In this document: positions 36,209 to 44,345 of the stretch, one piece after another
How the letters are laid out: every line of letters begins with the position of its first letter
Position numbering within the stretch: position 1 is the first letter of the stretch
Source of the DNA: Bin55 sp963667455
GTDB taxonomy: Bacteria > Pseudomonadota > Gammaproteobacteria > Pseudomonadales > Azotimanducaceae
Length of the DNA: 64,000 nt
Direction: 5' to 3'
NCBI GenBank assembly: GCA_963667455.2
Contig: CAXXFR010000013.1
Span: 1 to 64,000 of the forward strand
Program-made: the position numbers and the translations under genes
Notes under the pieces: model-generated
Told to the model about the DNA's origin: nothing
Databases searched by the model: none
Seen by the model: the letters and a program-made list of their open reading frames with translations, nothing else

Positions 36209-36646
36209 TTGCTCCGCCGATTCTCACTGGTCATTTGCCTGTTTTTGATCGCTCCTCTCCTGTCCGGAGACGACGCGGACATGTCTCGTGAGGCCATTGA
36301 GGAACGTCTCAAACCTTTTGGCAGTTCGTGCTTGGAAGGGCAAGAGTGCGGCTCGGTGGCACCGACCCCAACTGCATTCGGCACCGGGTTGTCGGCCAAG
36401 GGTGTGTATGACAAGTACTGCTCGACGTGCCACGAAGCCGGGCTCAACGAAGCCCCGTTGGTAGGTAGCGATGCATGGGACGAGCGTGTTGCCAAAGGTC
36501 TCGATGTTCTACTGGCAAACACCAAGGCGGGCTTCAATGTCGTCATGCCACCGATGGGAACTTGCATGGACTGCACCGATGCCGAATTGGAAGCGGCCAT
36601 CGACTACATGATCACCGGCGAGGAGCAGTCTGGCGACTCCGAATAG
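36209..36646 (+). CDS. class I cytochrome c (cytochrome c5-like)
   Basis: A protein of about 145 residues exported through RRFSLVICLFLIAPLLSGDD. The heme c site is CSTCH in GVYDKYCSTCHEAGLNEAP. The axial Met is in FNVVMPPMGTC, and ASP-rich TDAELEAAIDYMI is the last helix of c5-type cytochromes. A second Cys pair (CMDC) near the C-terminus matches the disulfide seen in cytochrome c5. It should carry electrons in the periplasm to an oxidase. The start is uncertain: the frame has no early ATG, and TTG at 36209 fits both the signal peptide and the upstream promoter. Confidence 0.82.
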   Translation: MLRRFSLVICLFLIAPLLSGDDADMSREAIEERLKPFGSSCLEGQECGSVAPTPTAFGTGLSAKGVYDKYCSTCHEAGLNEAPLVGSDAWDERVAKGLDVLLANTKAGFNVVMPPMGTCMDCTDAELEAAIDYMITGEEQSGDSE

Positions 36647-36752
36647 TCGGTCGTAGCATGGACATTGCGTCTCCATCAGATCCAAATTTGGAAAGATGGC
36701 GCGCCGGTTCGTATTCTTGGACGCAGAGTTGAATTCCCGAAGGAGATAGCCC

Positions 36753-37091
36753 ATGAAGCTGATCACCGCCATTATCAAACCCTTCAAGCTAGACGATGTG
36801 CGAGAGTCGTTGTCGAAGGTTGGCGTGGCGGGTATGACCGTCACGGAGGTTCGAGGTTTCGGTCGTCAGAAAGGACATACCGAACTCTACCGAGGTGCCG
36901 AATACGTCGTCGATTTTCTTCCGAAGGTAAAGCTTGAGGTTGCCGTCGCCGACGACATGGTTGATCAGTGCATCACGGCCATTCGGGACACCGCCAATTC
37001 AGGGAAGGTTGGCGATGGAAAAATCTGGGTGGTGTCGCTGGACGAGGTTGTCCGCATTCGAACGGGTGAAACCAGTGCAGACGCCATCTAG
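36753..37091 (+). CDS. glnB: nitrogen regulatory P-II protein
   Basis: A 112-residue P-II protein, the standard length. It keeps the uridylylation site Tyr51 in the T-loop (GHTELYRGAEYVVDFLP), the B-loop VGDGKIWV and the C-loop VVRIRTGE. P-II trimers bind ATP/ADP and 2-oxoglutarate and report nitrogen and carbon status to glutamine synthetase adenylylation, NtrB and ammonium channels. Whether it is GlnB or GlnK is not decidable; no amtB is next to it, which favours GlnB. ATG at 36753 follows a perfect AAGGAG. Confidence 0.93.
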   Translation: MKLITAIIKPFKLDDVRESLSKVGVAGMTVTEVRGFGRQKGHTELYRGAEYVVDFLPKVKLEVAVADDMVDQCITAIRDTANSGKVGDGKIWVVSLDEVVRIRTGETSADAI

Positions 37092-37233
37092 TTCCAGGGA
37101 TTATTGAGAACGAACTGCGGACCGAGTTCATTCGCTGCCTGTTCTTCGCCTAACTGAATCCAACGCTCTCAGGATCCGTGCACTGCTCCTAGTTGCGTAA
37201 CGCTAAGTCCTTGACCCCTACGACACATCACGG

Positions 37234-38601
37234 ATGAAGTACGTATCCACCCGAGGCGGAATCGACCCCGTTTCATTTCGCCAAGCAGTCATGCTCGGTC
37301 AGGCTGACGACGGCGGACTTCTCATGCCAGAGAACATTCCGGATGTCAGCGCGTTCAATGACGCGTGGAGAAGTCTGGACTTTGTGCAATTAGCCGAACA
37401 GATTGCAGCCATATACGGTTCTGGAGTAAGTCAGAACCAGTGGTTGAGAATCATGCGTGATGCGTTTTCAACTTTCAGTTCCAGCGAAGTCGTACCAATA
37501 ATCGATTTCGGCGATTTCTACGTCATGGAGTTGTTTCACGGACCGACCCTAGCTTTTAAGGACATTGCGTTGCAGGTGCTAGGACGCGTATTCGAGCACT
37601 TGATGCTGGACGAGGATTCTGAACTCAACATCCTCGGAGCGACCAGTGGAGACACGGGTAGCGCAGCGATCGCCTCCGTTCAGGGACGCAGTCGCATCCG
37701 AATCTTCGTGCTGTTTCCGGAAGGTCGGACGAGTCACCTGCAAGAGCTTCAGATGACTAGTGCTGCGGGTCCCAATGTTCATTGCATTGCACTCGAAGGC
37801 AGCTTCGACGACTGTCAGCGCATCATGAAGGCGATATTCAACGACACGGAGTTCAAGACTCGCCACAGTCTGGGTTCCATTAACTCCATCAATTGGGTGC
37901 GATTGATGGTGCAAATCGTCTATTACTACTACGCGTCACTGAGGTTCGACGAACCGGTGACTTTCAGCGTTCCGACGGGCAATTTCGGCAATGTTCTCGC
38001 CGGGATCATCGCCAAGCAAATGGGAGCTCCGATTCGTCGCTTCGTGCTTGGTACCAACGAGAACGACATCTTGACCCGCTTCTTCAGCACCGGTGAATAC
38101 AGGAGAGGGCCAGTGCAAGAAACGGTGAGTCCATCGATGGACATTCAAGTGGCTAGCAATCTTGAGAGATATCTGTATCTGACGATGGAACGCGACACGG
38201 ATGCGGTCAAGCATTTCATGCAGATCTTTATTGAATCGGGACAGTCAACTATTCCAGTTGAATTCGGTGAAGATCTTGACATCAGCGCAGTGCGCGTCGA
38301 TACCGAGCAGACTCTGGGCACGATCAACGACTGTTGGAACAGATTCGAGTACTTGATGGATCCGCACACGGCCGTTGGATGGGCCGCGGCCGAGTCGGTC
38401 GTGGGAGAAGGTCCCACCATATGTCTATCTACAGCTCACCCCGCAAAATTCCCGCATGTGATCATGTTGGCTACGGATGGGATTCGACCGACCCATCCAT
38501 CATTGGATCGACTAGACGAGTCGCTCGCCCACAAGACCGTACTGCCGGCTGAAGAGGCAAGTGTGAGAGATTTTTTGGAAAGCGAGCTGAACTCCGCTTA
38601 G
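37234..38601 (+). CDS. thrC: threonine synthase
   Basis: A 455-residue PLP enzyme converting O-phospho-L-homoserine to threonine. The N-terminal KYVSTRGGIDPVSFRQAV and GGLLMPENIP are family-typical, the PLP lysine is in GPTLAFKDIALQ, the phosphate loop region is GATSGDTGSAAIAS, and VPTGNFGNVLAGI is the next conserved block. Length and motifs match the long, gammaproteobacterial/yeast class. The gene is not followed by thrB or hom. It ends convergently with the HAD gene, sharing four bases. Confidence 0.95.
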   Translation: MKYVSTRGGIDPVSFRQAVMLGQADDGGLLMPENIPDVSAFNDAWRSLDFVQLAEQIAAIYGSGVSQNQWLRIMRDAFSTFSSSEVVPIIDFGDFYVMELFHGPTLAFKDIALQVLGRVFEHLMLDEDSELNILGATSGDTGSAAIASVQGRSRIRIFVLFPEGRTSHLQELQMTSAAGPNVHCIALEGSFDDCQRIMKAIFNDTEFKTRHSLGSINSINWVRLMVQIVYYYYASLRFDEPVTFSVPTGNFGNVLAGIIAKQMGAPIRRFVLGTNENDILTRFFSTGEYRRGPVQETVSPSMDIQVASNLERYLYLTMERDTDAVKHFMQIFIESGQSTIPVEFGEDLDISAVRVDTEQTLGTINDCWNRFEYLMDPHTAVGWAAAESVVGEGPTICLSTAHPAKFPHVIMLATDGIRPTHPSLDRLDESLAHKTVLPAEEASVRDFLESELNSA

Positions 38602-39305
38602 AGTCGACCTATTTCCTCTAAAGCGCTCGGTACTTCTCGGAGGTCGTGTACCACTCGAGTTGCCACTGGCGAGACTTCGCGTTTCCTTGCTCGAGACTCA
38701 GTGTGGAACTGAATGGTGTGCATGCCGATCTTCGAAGCGCACTCGATATCGTCCACTGGATGGTCGCCGACGTGTACCGCTTCCTGCGGTTGTGTTCCAA
38801 AGTGCGAGAGAGCAACAACGAACATGGTGGGGTTCGGCTTCATGGCAGAGACGTTGTGTGCCGAGAGCGAGTGATCGAAGTACTTGCCGAGTCGAGATTG
38901 ATTGACTTCTGCCGTTCCATTGGTCACAGAGACGAGCTTGTAGAGACTTGAGATGGATGCAAGCATGTCCTCGGCATGATCGATGTAGCGAAAGCGGTTG
39001 CGTCGACCGTGAAAGATTGCAAGCGCCGAAGTTGCGAGCTCGTTAGCGCTTACCGAGTCCAAGTCGCATTGCTGGAGGGTTTGTTGTAGCACCGAGTGCC
39101 GAATCCTGTTCATGTCGAAACGCATCTGTGGGCGACTCTGCAGGATCGACCGTCGGATTTTGCTTCCAACTTCTCGATAGGTTGCCGGAAACGACGGAAC
39201 TCGTTCCGTCAACCAGTCAATCATGTTTGTTTCCGCCTCAATGATCACCGGCTGGTTGTCCCATAGGGTGTCGTCGAGATCGAAGGTAACGAGCTTGATC
39301 GTCAA
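38598..39305 (-). CDS. HAD-superfamily phosphatase (YigB-like)
   Basis: A 235-residue HAD hydrolase with all four motifs: FDLDDTLWDN (nucleophile and acid Asp), VSVTNGT (Thr), MKPNPTMF (Lys) and VGDHPVDDIECA (acidic pair). It follows xerC as yigB does in the dapF-yigA-xerC-yigB order of enteric bacteria; YigB dephosphorylates FMN and the riboflavin precursor. The start is a TTG that overlaps the xerC stop (TTGA), a coupling arrangement equal to the common ATGA. Confidence 0.87.
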   Translation of the reverse strand: MTIKLVTFDLDDTLWDNQPVIIEAETNMIDWLTERVPSFPATYREVGSKIRRSILQSRPQMRFDMNRIRHSVLQQTLQQCDLDSVSANELATSALAIFHGRRNRFRYIDHAEDMLASISSLYKLVSVTNGTAEVNQSRLGKYFDHSLSAHNVSAMKPNPTMFVVALSHFGTQPQEAVHVGDHPVDDIECASKIGMHTIQFHTESRARKREVSPVATRVVHDLREVPSALEEIGRL

Positions 39306-40228
39306 TTCTTGTCTGAGGTTCTCACGTGCGCTCGAGGATGCGCTTGATCATAGACTTTCGCCATGTGTTGAAAGTCAACGTGCGTGTAGATCTGAGTGGT
39401 GGCGATGCTCTCGTGTCCGAGCAGTTCTTGTACAGCCCGTAAGTCCCCACTGCTTTCGAGCAAGTGACTGGCGAAACAATGCCGAAGCAAATGCGGATGC
39501 ACACCATCGCTGCTTAGAGCGGTTCTTCCGGCTTTCTTGACGATGTCCTGGACAGTTCTACGGGAAATCCGTTGGCTGTTGCGACCCGTGAATAGAGGAG
39601 CGTCGTGTACGGCATCCTGTCTCGACTCGATCCAGGACTTGAGGGCGGTAGCCGCATGAGAGCCTATCGGCACCAAGCGTTGCTTGTTGCCCTTTCCGTG
39701 TACGGTTGCTTGACCAGCTTTCAGGTCAACATCGCCGATATCAAGCCCCACGAGTTCCGACAATCGCAGTCCGCTGGAGTAGAGCAACTCCAGCATCGCG
39801 TGGTTGCGACTTGCAGTTGTTCCCTTGAACTTCTGCGTGACTAGTTCGATCGCCGCATCGACGTCGAGAACGTTGGGGATCTTCAGAGGTGCCTTGGGAG
39901 CACGGACATGCTCAGCGGGATTGTGGGTGAGTCTCCCTTTTCTCAGCTGAAATCGAAAGAAGCTACGCAAACTCGATAGGTGTTGTGCGATGGATGTCGC
40001 GGCCAGATCGAGTTCCCGTAATCGCATCACATGGTCTCGAATATGCTGAATTCGAGTGTCGGACAATTCCGGTGGTGCGGACTCGCGAGCGAACTGACTC
40101 AATGCCCGCTCATAGGCGATGAGGGTTTGCTCCGACAGGTTTCTCTCGATTTTCAAGAAATCCAAGAACTCACGGATTGCTTGTTCGAAGCAATCCTCCT
40201 GTGGCAGCTCACTGGAGGAGACCGACAT
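39302..40228 (-). CDS. xerC: site-specific tyrosine recombinase XerC
   Basis: A 308-residue tyrosine recombinase. The N-terminal SAM-like core-binding domain (FLDFLKIERNLSEQTLIAY) and the catalytic set are visible: Arg in GLRLSELVGLD, Lys in GKGNKQRLVP, His-x-x-Arg in HLLRHCFASHL, His in LGHESI and the nucleophile Tyr in TTQIYTHV. With XerD it resolves chromosome dimers at dif during division. The gene order DUF484-xerC-HAD identifies it as the housekeeping XerC rather than a phage integrase. An in-frame TTG precedes the chosen ATG by one codon. Confidence 0.95.
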   Translation of the reverse strand: MSVSSSELPQEDCFEQAIREFLDFLKIERNLSEQTLIAYERALSQFARESAPPELSDTRIQHIRDHVMRLRELDLAATSIAQHLSSLRSFFRFQLRKGRLTHNPAEHVRAPKAPLKIPNVLDVDAAIELVTQKFKGTTASRNHAMLELLYSSGLRLSELVGLDIGDVDLKAGQATVHGKGNKQRLVPIGSHAATALKSWIESRQDAVHDAPLFTGRNSQRISRRTVQDIVKKAGRTALSSDGVHPHLLRHCFASHLLESSGDLRAVQELLGHESIATTQIYTHVDFQHMAKVYDQAHPRAHVRTSDKN

Positions 40229-40273
40229 CAACTTTGGATCGCTGGAGAAACGGTCTTGGTATTCAACGAGGGA

Positions 40274-40870
40274 TCAAGGAGCGTTGAGAATTCGTCCGGC
40301 TACGCGACCAAGAACCTGACCGAAAAACTCCAATAGCATTGTTCCCATGCCCAACGTGAAGCGGAGCGGATTGGTAGATCCGATCGCCAGAACCCCACTT
40401 AGTCCGTCGGTACTGATCGGAATCATTGCAACGGATGCGGAATCGTATATTTCGCATCCGAACAACTGTTCGTACTCGGTTCCTCTGAACGTCTCGCAAG
40501 TGGCAGCCTTGAGTCCTTTGATCCGGTGTTCAGTTTCACCGAGTTGCTCCATCGGCCGAATGTAATGAAGGTCGGGATTGACTTCGCCTTCCGTTAGCAA
40601 GAAACAGACGTTGTCAATGTCTTCTCGGCTCGTCAACTCCTCTCCCAGTACGGCATCAAGCTCGTATGGATTCATTGCGTCCATGAGACGCAGCAGACAA
40701 TGAGTCAGCCAATGCAGTTTTTCCTCGTTTCGCTTCCCGGTCTCGAGGAGCGATTCGAGTTGTTCGTGGATTTCGTGGTTGGTCGCTTCGAGTGACGAAA
40801 TGCGACGGGCGGCAACAGTGGGCATAGCAGTTGTCTCCAATACATGCAATCGATGAGATCGATCGGACAT
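40274..40870 (-). CDS. DUF484 family protein (GAF-like)
   Basis: A 198-residue DUF484 protein, equivalent to the gene located between dapF and xerC in Pseudomonas (yigA in enterics). The N-terminal helix AARRISSLEATNHEIHEQL looks like a coiled coil, and the second part (AMIPISTDGLSGVLAIGSTN, then FTLGMGTMLLEFFGQVLGR) is the GAF-like domain with its family-typical end. Function is not established. It is 45 bases upstream of xerC in the same direction. Unlike many relatives it does not abut dapF: about 400 bases intervene. Confidence 0.9.
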   Translation of the reverse strand: MSDRSHRLHVLETTAMPTVAARRISSLEATNHEIHEQLESLLETGKRNEEKLHWLTHCLLRLMDAMNPYELDAVLGEELTSREDIDNVCFLLTEGEVNPDLHYIRPMEQLGETEHRIKGLKAATCETFRGTEYEQLFGCEIYDSASVAMIPISTDGLSGVLAIGSTNPLRFTLGMGTMLLEFFGQVLGRVAGRILNAP

Positions 40871-41272
40871 CCAGTCCTAGGCTCGATTCATTGTATGGGA
40901 ACTAACGGTTGTCAGAAGTGGAAGCCAAGAAGTTCAAGTCTTGGCAACTCTCGTAGACAGTGCATGTGCACCACAGAGAAGTGATTCGGACTAAGCGACT
41001 GCGGTCAGCTTAATCTCGAGAGGAGTGACATCCGGAATGGGTTCTTGTGTGATAGCGTCAGTTGCCGTGATGTGAAGTAGCCCGGACCCTGGCACGTTAG
41101 GCCTCTGAAATGCCACTGTGGAGAAGATTGTTGATTTTGGTAGCTTTCATTGACTCAACCTAGACTGTGATTTTGTCGGGATAAGTGAAGCGAAACTTGG
41201 AGTACTCAATAGCGTAATAGGACACCGAGTATCGAGTAATAGTACCCTCTAGCACTCTTATGTTCAGGGCAA
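40871..41272. other. 402-base gap between dapF and the DUF484 gene, possible gene remnant
   Basis: In most relatives dapF and DUF484 are close together. Here a gap lies between them. The minus strand from 41116 to 40991 reads as 41 codons starting with GTG, giving VAFQRPNVPGSGLL and TPLEIKLTAVA before a TAG stop. Its composition looks protein-like, but there is no Shine-Dalgarno site or family match. It may be a fragment of a decayed gene. The rest of the gap shows nothing. Confidence 0.3.
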
Positions 41273-42127
41273 TCACATCCTAATTCCTCTGCCCTCGAAG
41301 ACCAGCTCAGGACTACAGGTGAGACGAACTGGTTCCCCCATTCCCAGCCATTCGCCAGCAACGGATCCGCCTCTCGACTCGAGGATGGCGCACCGATCGA
41401 CCCGATTCTGAAGTCTTGCGGAGACCATGGCGGCACACGAACCACTCCCGCAAGCTAGTGTTTCGCCAACTCCGCGTTCGAATATTCGAATTCGGATCGA
41501 TCGGCGGTCGCACACTTGCACTAGCTCAACATTCACAGAATTCGGAAAGCGTTCATGGTGTTGTAGTGCAGTGCCAATGGCTTGCAGATCTTCAGCGTCG
41601 ACGTTCTCCACAAAGATCACGGCGTGGGGATTTCCCATCGACAGTACGACAACCTCCAGTTCCTTATCAACTGGCTCGCTCAGCTGAATGCGGTGCAGGT
41701 AATCAGAGTTGTCCGCAATGAATGGGACATCTTTAGGATTGAGGGATGGAGGAGGCAATTGAACTGTGACCAGCGAGCTTTCAGGTTCTGCAAATTCGCA
41801 CGCGACATCTCCCCCCAATGTACCGAGCGAGATTTGTGACTGTTCTGTCAATTGAAGATGGCGCAAGAGAGAGCAGACAGCCGCGCATCCGTTGCCGCAC
41901 TGCTCGGCAACTGAACCGTCTCCGTTGACTATTTGCACGAAGAAGTCCTGTTGGCTCGTTGCTGGCGGTACTACCACGAGCATCTGGTCGAATCCGATCC
42001 CTTTACGACGATCAGACCAGCGACGAACCTTTTCGGGACTGAACTCTAAGGAATTGGAGATCGCGTCAATTACTAGGAAGTCATTGCCGCAGACATGCAT
42101 CTTGTAGAACATACCGGTCCCGCTCAT
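41273..42127 (-). CDS. dapF: diaminopimelate epimerase
   Basis: A 284-residue enzyme converting LL- to meso-diaminopimelate for lysine and peptidoglycan synthesis. The two catalytic cysteines are in EQCGNGCAAV and ETLACGSGSCAA, and the N-terminal FYKMHVCGNDFLVID is conserved. The usual GNGARC reads GNGCAA, so the residue after the first site is changed, but the catalytic Cys remains. One base separates its start from the lysA stop, so they are translationally linked: lptM-lysA-dapF, as in pseudomonads. Confidence 0.95.
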   Translation of the reverse strand: MSGTGMFYKMHVCGNDFLVIDAISNSLEFSPEKVRRWSDRRKGIGFDQMLVVVPPATSQQDFFVQIVNGDGSVAEQCGNGCAAVCSLLRHLQLTEQSQISLGTLGGDVACEFAEPESSLVTVQLPPPSLNPKDVPFIADNSDYLHRIQLSEPVDKELEVVVLSMGNPHAVIFVENVDAEDLQAIGTALQHHERFPNSVNVELVQVCDRRSIRIRIFERGVGETLACGSGSCAAMVSARLQNRVDRCAILESRGGSVAGEWLGMGEPVRLTCSPELVFEGRGIRM

Positions 42128-42128
42128 G

Positions 42129-43376
42129 TCAGACGATGCGCTCCAATCGCAATAGGTCGTTCATGGACTCTCGAGAACGGATCATGTGCATTGCGTTGCC
42201 GTCGACGAGAACTTCGGTGGCACGAGGCCGTGAGTTGTAGTTCGAACTGAGTGAGAACCCATAGGCTCCGGCATCCGCGATGGCTATCAAATCATTCTCT
42301 TGAAGAGCTAGGCCTCGCTCTAAACCCACGAAGTCTCCGGACTCGCACACCGGTCCCACCACGTTCCACTCGTTCGTTGGTTCATCGCGTTTTTGCACTT
42401 CTTCGATCCGGTGGTATGCACCGTACAAGGCCGGTCGTATGAGATCGTTCATTCCAGCATCGACCACAGCGAAGTCAGATTGTTCGTTACTGGCTCGCCT
42501 CTTGAGATACTCGATTTTGGAAATTAGAACACCGGCAGGTCCGACGAGGTATCTGCCTGGTTCAACAGCGATGACAAAATCAAGACCGGCAACTCGCTCT
42601 GCTATCACTGCCCCAAGCTGATCGAGCGGCAACTGCTCCTCATCGTTGTAGCGAATTCCAAACCCGCCCCCAATGTTGATCACTCGTAGTTCGATCCCAG
42701 CTCGTCGGATTGAATCTGCTAGTTCGAGTAGGTAGTCGAGGCTCTCCGCATAAGGTGAAGTGTCCGAGATCTGAGATCCGAGATGACAGCCGATCCCGAT
42801 CAGTTCAATGCGTTGTTCGTTCGCAGAGAGCTTTGCAAGTTCCAGTGCTTCCAGTGTGGTCAATCCAAATTTGCTGGTCGACAATGCTGTTGCCAGATAC
42901 GGGTGGGTCTTGGCATCCACTTCGGGATTCACGCGCAAGGCGATGTTGGCAGTCAGATGGAGTTCGGAACACAACGAGCGAATGCGCAGAAACTCCGAGA
43001 CGCTCTCGACGTTGATGCAACCCACACCAGACTTGAGCGCAAAAGACAGCTCCTCCACTGACTTGCCGACTCCGGAATAGACGACGCTTTCTGGCTCTGC
43101 TTTGGCCGCGAGAACTCGTTCCAGTTCCCCTCCCGAAACAATATCGAAACTCGCACCCAGACCTGCTAGCCGGTTGAGAATCGTCAGATTGCTGTTGGCT
43201 TTGACCGCGTAGTGAATCTGGCAACGGAAGTTCTTGAACTGCCGTTGAAGCTCCAGGAAACGCTCTTTAAGCGTTTGCCAAGAATAGACGTAGACTGGCG
43301 TTCCGGCGAAGCGGGCAACTTCGGTTAGAGCTACGTCGTCGAGGTGGAGCGTGCCGTCAATACGACGAAGAGTCAT
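42129..43376 (-). CDS. lysA: diaminopimelate decarboxylase
   Basis: A 415-residue PLP enzyme of fold type III that decarboxylates meso-diaminopimelate to L-lysine. The PLP lysine is in IHYAVKANSN, the glycine loop is NIGGGFGI, EPGRYLVGPAG is the phosphate/substrate region, and GPVCESGDF holds the Cys that reaches into the neighbouring active site. Its first 20 bases overlap the 3' end of lptM, which indicates coupled translation. ATG at 43376. Confidence 0.95.
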   Translation of the reverse strand: MTLRRIDGTLHLDDVALTEVARFAGTPVYVYSWQTLKERFLELQRQFKNFRCQIHYAVKANSNLTILNRLAGLGASFDIVSGGELERVLAAKAEPESVVYSGVGKSVEELSFALKSGVGCINVESVSEFLRIRSLCSELHLTANIALRVNPEVDAKTHPYLATALSTSKFGLTTLEALELAKLSANEQRIELIGIGCHLGSQISDTSPYAESLDYLLELADSIRRAGIELRVINIGGGFGIRYNDEEQLPLDQLGAVIAERVAGLDFVIAVEPGRYLVGPAGVLISKIEYLKRRASNEQSDFAVVDAGMNDLIRPALYGAYHRIEEVQKRDEPTNEWNVVGPVCESGDFVGLERGLALQENDLIAIADAGAYGFSLSSNYNSRPRATEVLVDGNAMHMIRSRESMNDLLRLERIV

Positions 43377-43482
43377 CGTTGGGTTGCGGCTCTTTGGGGT
43401 TGGGATCGGGAAGTTCGAGCGGGCCTTTCATACCGCACCCGCAGAGTGCAAGACACAGAATCAGCGCTAGTGCTCTACGCAT
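43357..43482 (-). CDS. lptM: LptM-like small outer-membrane lipoprotein (YifL)
   Basis: A 41-residue lipoprotein: MRRALALILCLALCGCGMKGPL is, in two parts, a signal peptide MRRALALILCLALCG and the mature start CGMKGPL, matching the conserved C-G-x-K-G-P-L of LptM, which helps LptD fold and form disulfides in LPS transport. The short Pro- and Asp-rich tail is typical. The frame is open to 43596, but only this ATG gives a lipoprotein signal. It is the first gene of the lptM-lysA-dapF set and overlaps lysA by 20 bases. Confidence 0.85.
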   Translation of the reverse strand: MRRALALILCLALCGCGMKGPLELPDPNPKEPQPNDDSSSY

Positions 43483-43574
43483 CTTGCTCAGTGATGGATA
43501 AGGCGATGGCAGTATAGCGAACCAGCCCACCGACGTGCGTGTCGGATAACTGAATTCAGTTGTGCAAACGAGAG

Positions 43575-43606
43575 TTGACATTGAATCCGCTAGCACCTCT
43601 TATAAT
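43575..43606 (+). promoter_or_regulatory. candidate promoter for trxA
   Basis: TTGACA (43575-43580) and TATAAT (43601-43606) are both perfect boxes, but 20 bases apart; an overlapping TTGAAT (43581-43586) gives 14. Transcription would start near 43613, followed by GGAGG and the ATG at 43631. The uneven spacing lowers confidence. Confidence 0.5.
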
Positions 43607-43630
43607 TGCCATCTGAACTTGGAGGAATTC

Positions 43631-43957
43631 ATGAGCGACAACATTCGTCAAGTCACAGATTCGTCTTGGAATGATGAAGTGCTCGAATCGGAAATGCCCG
43701 TGTTAGTCGACTACGGGGCAGAGTGGTGTCCGCCATGCAAGGCTATGGAGCCGACGCTGGAGGAAATCGCCGCCGAGTACGCAGATCGAGTGAAGGTCTG
43801 CAAGCTTGATATCGACAACAACATGGAAACTCCGATGAAGTACGGTGTGCGCAGCGTGCCGACGCTCATGCTGTTTCGAGAAGGTCAAGTCGAAGCAACC
43901 AAAGTTGGGTTGCAGTCCAAGACCGAATTGGCGGTCTTTCTCGACAGCAACATTTAG
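43631..43957 (+). CDS. trxA: thioredoxin with altered active site (WCPPC)
   Basis: A 108-residue thioredoxin colinear with E. coli TrxA: MSDNIRQVTDSSW, the buried Asp in VLVDYGAEWCPPCK, the cis-Pro in RSVPTLMLF and the C-terminal LAVFLDSNI. It lies just upstream of rho, the conserved trxA position. Two usual residues are changed: the active site is CPPC rather than CGPC, and the buried Trp before it (WAEWC) is Gly (GAEWC). Both would change stability and redox potential (known for thioredoxin variants). It reduces protein disulfides in the cytoplasm. The ATG at 43631 follows GGAGG. The frame extends upstream without sense. Confidence 0.9.
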   Translation: MSDNIRQVTDSSWNDEVLESEMPVLVDYGAEWCPPCKAMEPTLEEIAAEYADRVKVCKLDIDNNMETPMKYGVRSVPTLMLFREGQVEATKVGLQSKTELAVFLDSNI

Positions 43958-44345
43958 ACTAGACCGAATTCTTCGACGGCAACGCCCACGGGGCGTGGAA
44001 GTGTCGCAAGAACTGCCAACACCTCAATCGTAGAGACTACGCGCTTTGTGTTGACGGTGAACGAACACGTTCGTTTGCCGATGCAGAAGTTCGTAAATTA
44101 AGCAGACGAACGACTCCAAGCTTCGCTCATTTTTGCAACGAGTCCACCGACGATGTTGGATAATGTTTGACAGACTTCAGTCATCGAATGCAAGATTCGT
44201 TAGACTATTGTCAGGAATCGTGCTACATTCCGCATGACATTCCTTCGCATTGCCTTGCACTTCTTAGCCTGGCGATCTCCCTCTTACCACAAACTCTTCA
44301 ATACTTATGACCCCTGAGACTGTAGCCGCAAGGCGCATGGAATCA
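43958..44345 (+). promoter_or_regulatory. long leader region of rho
   Basis: Nearly 390 bases separate trxA from rho. In E. coli the equivalent trxA-rho interval holds the rho leader through which Rho limits its own synthesis. A hairpin ACGCCC-ACG-GGGCGT (43982-43996) just after trxA may end or protect that message. A TTGACA hexamer at 44167-44172 may belong to a rho promoter, but no good second box is at the right distance. Confidence 0.4.

Noticed and set aside
39302..40228. Tyrosine recombinase as sign of an integrated element
   Set aside because: The lysA-dapF-DUF484-xerC-HAD order identifies it as housekeeping XerC; no attachment repeats or phage genes are nearby.
44160..44240. A clear sigma-70 promoter for rho
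   Set aside because: A TTGACA box is present, but no acceptable second box lies 16-18 bases downstream.
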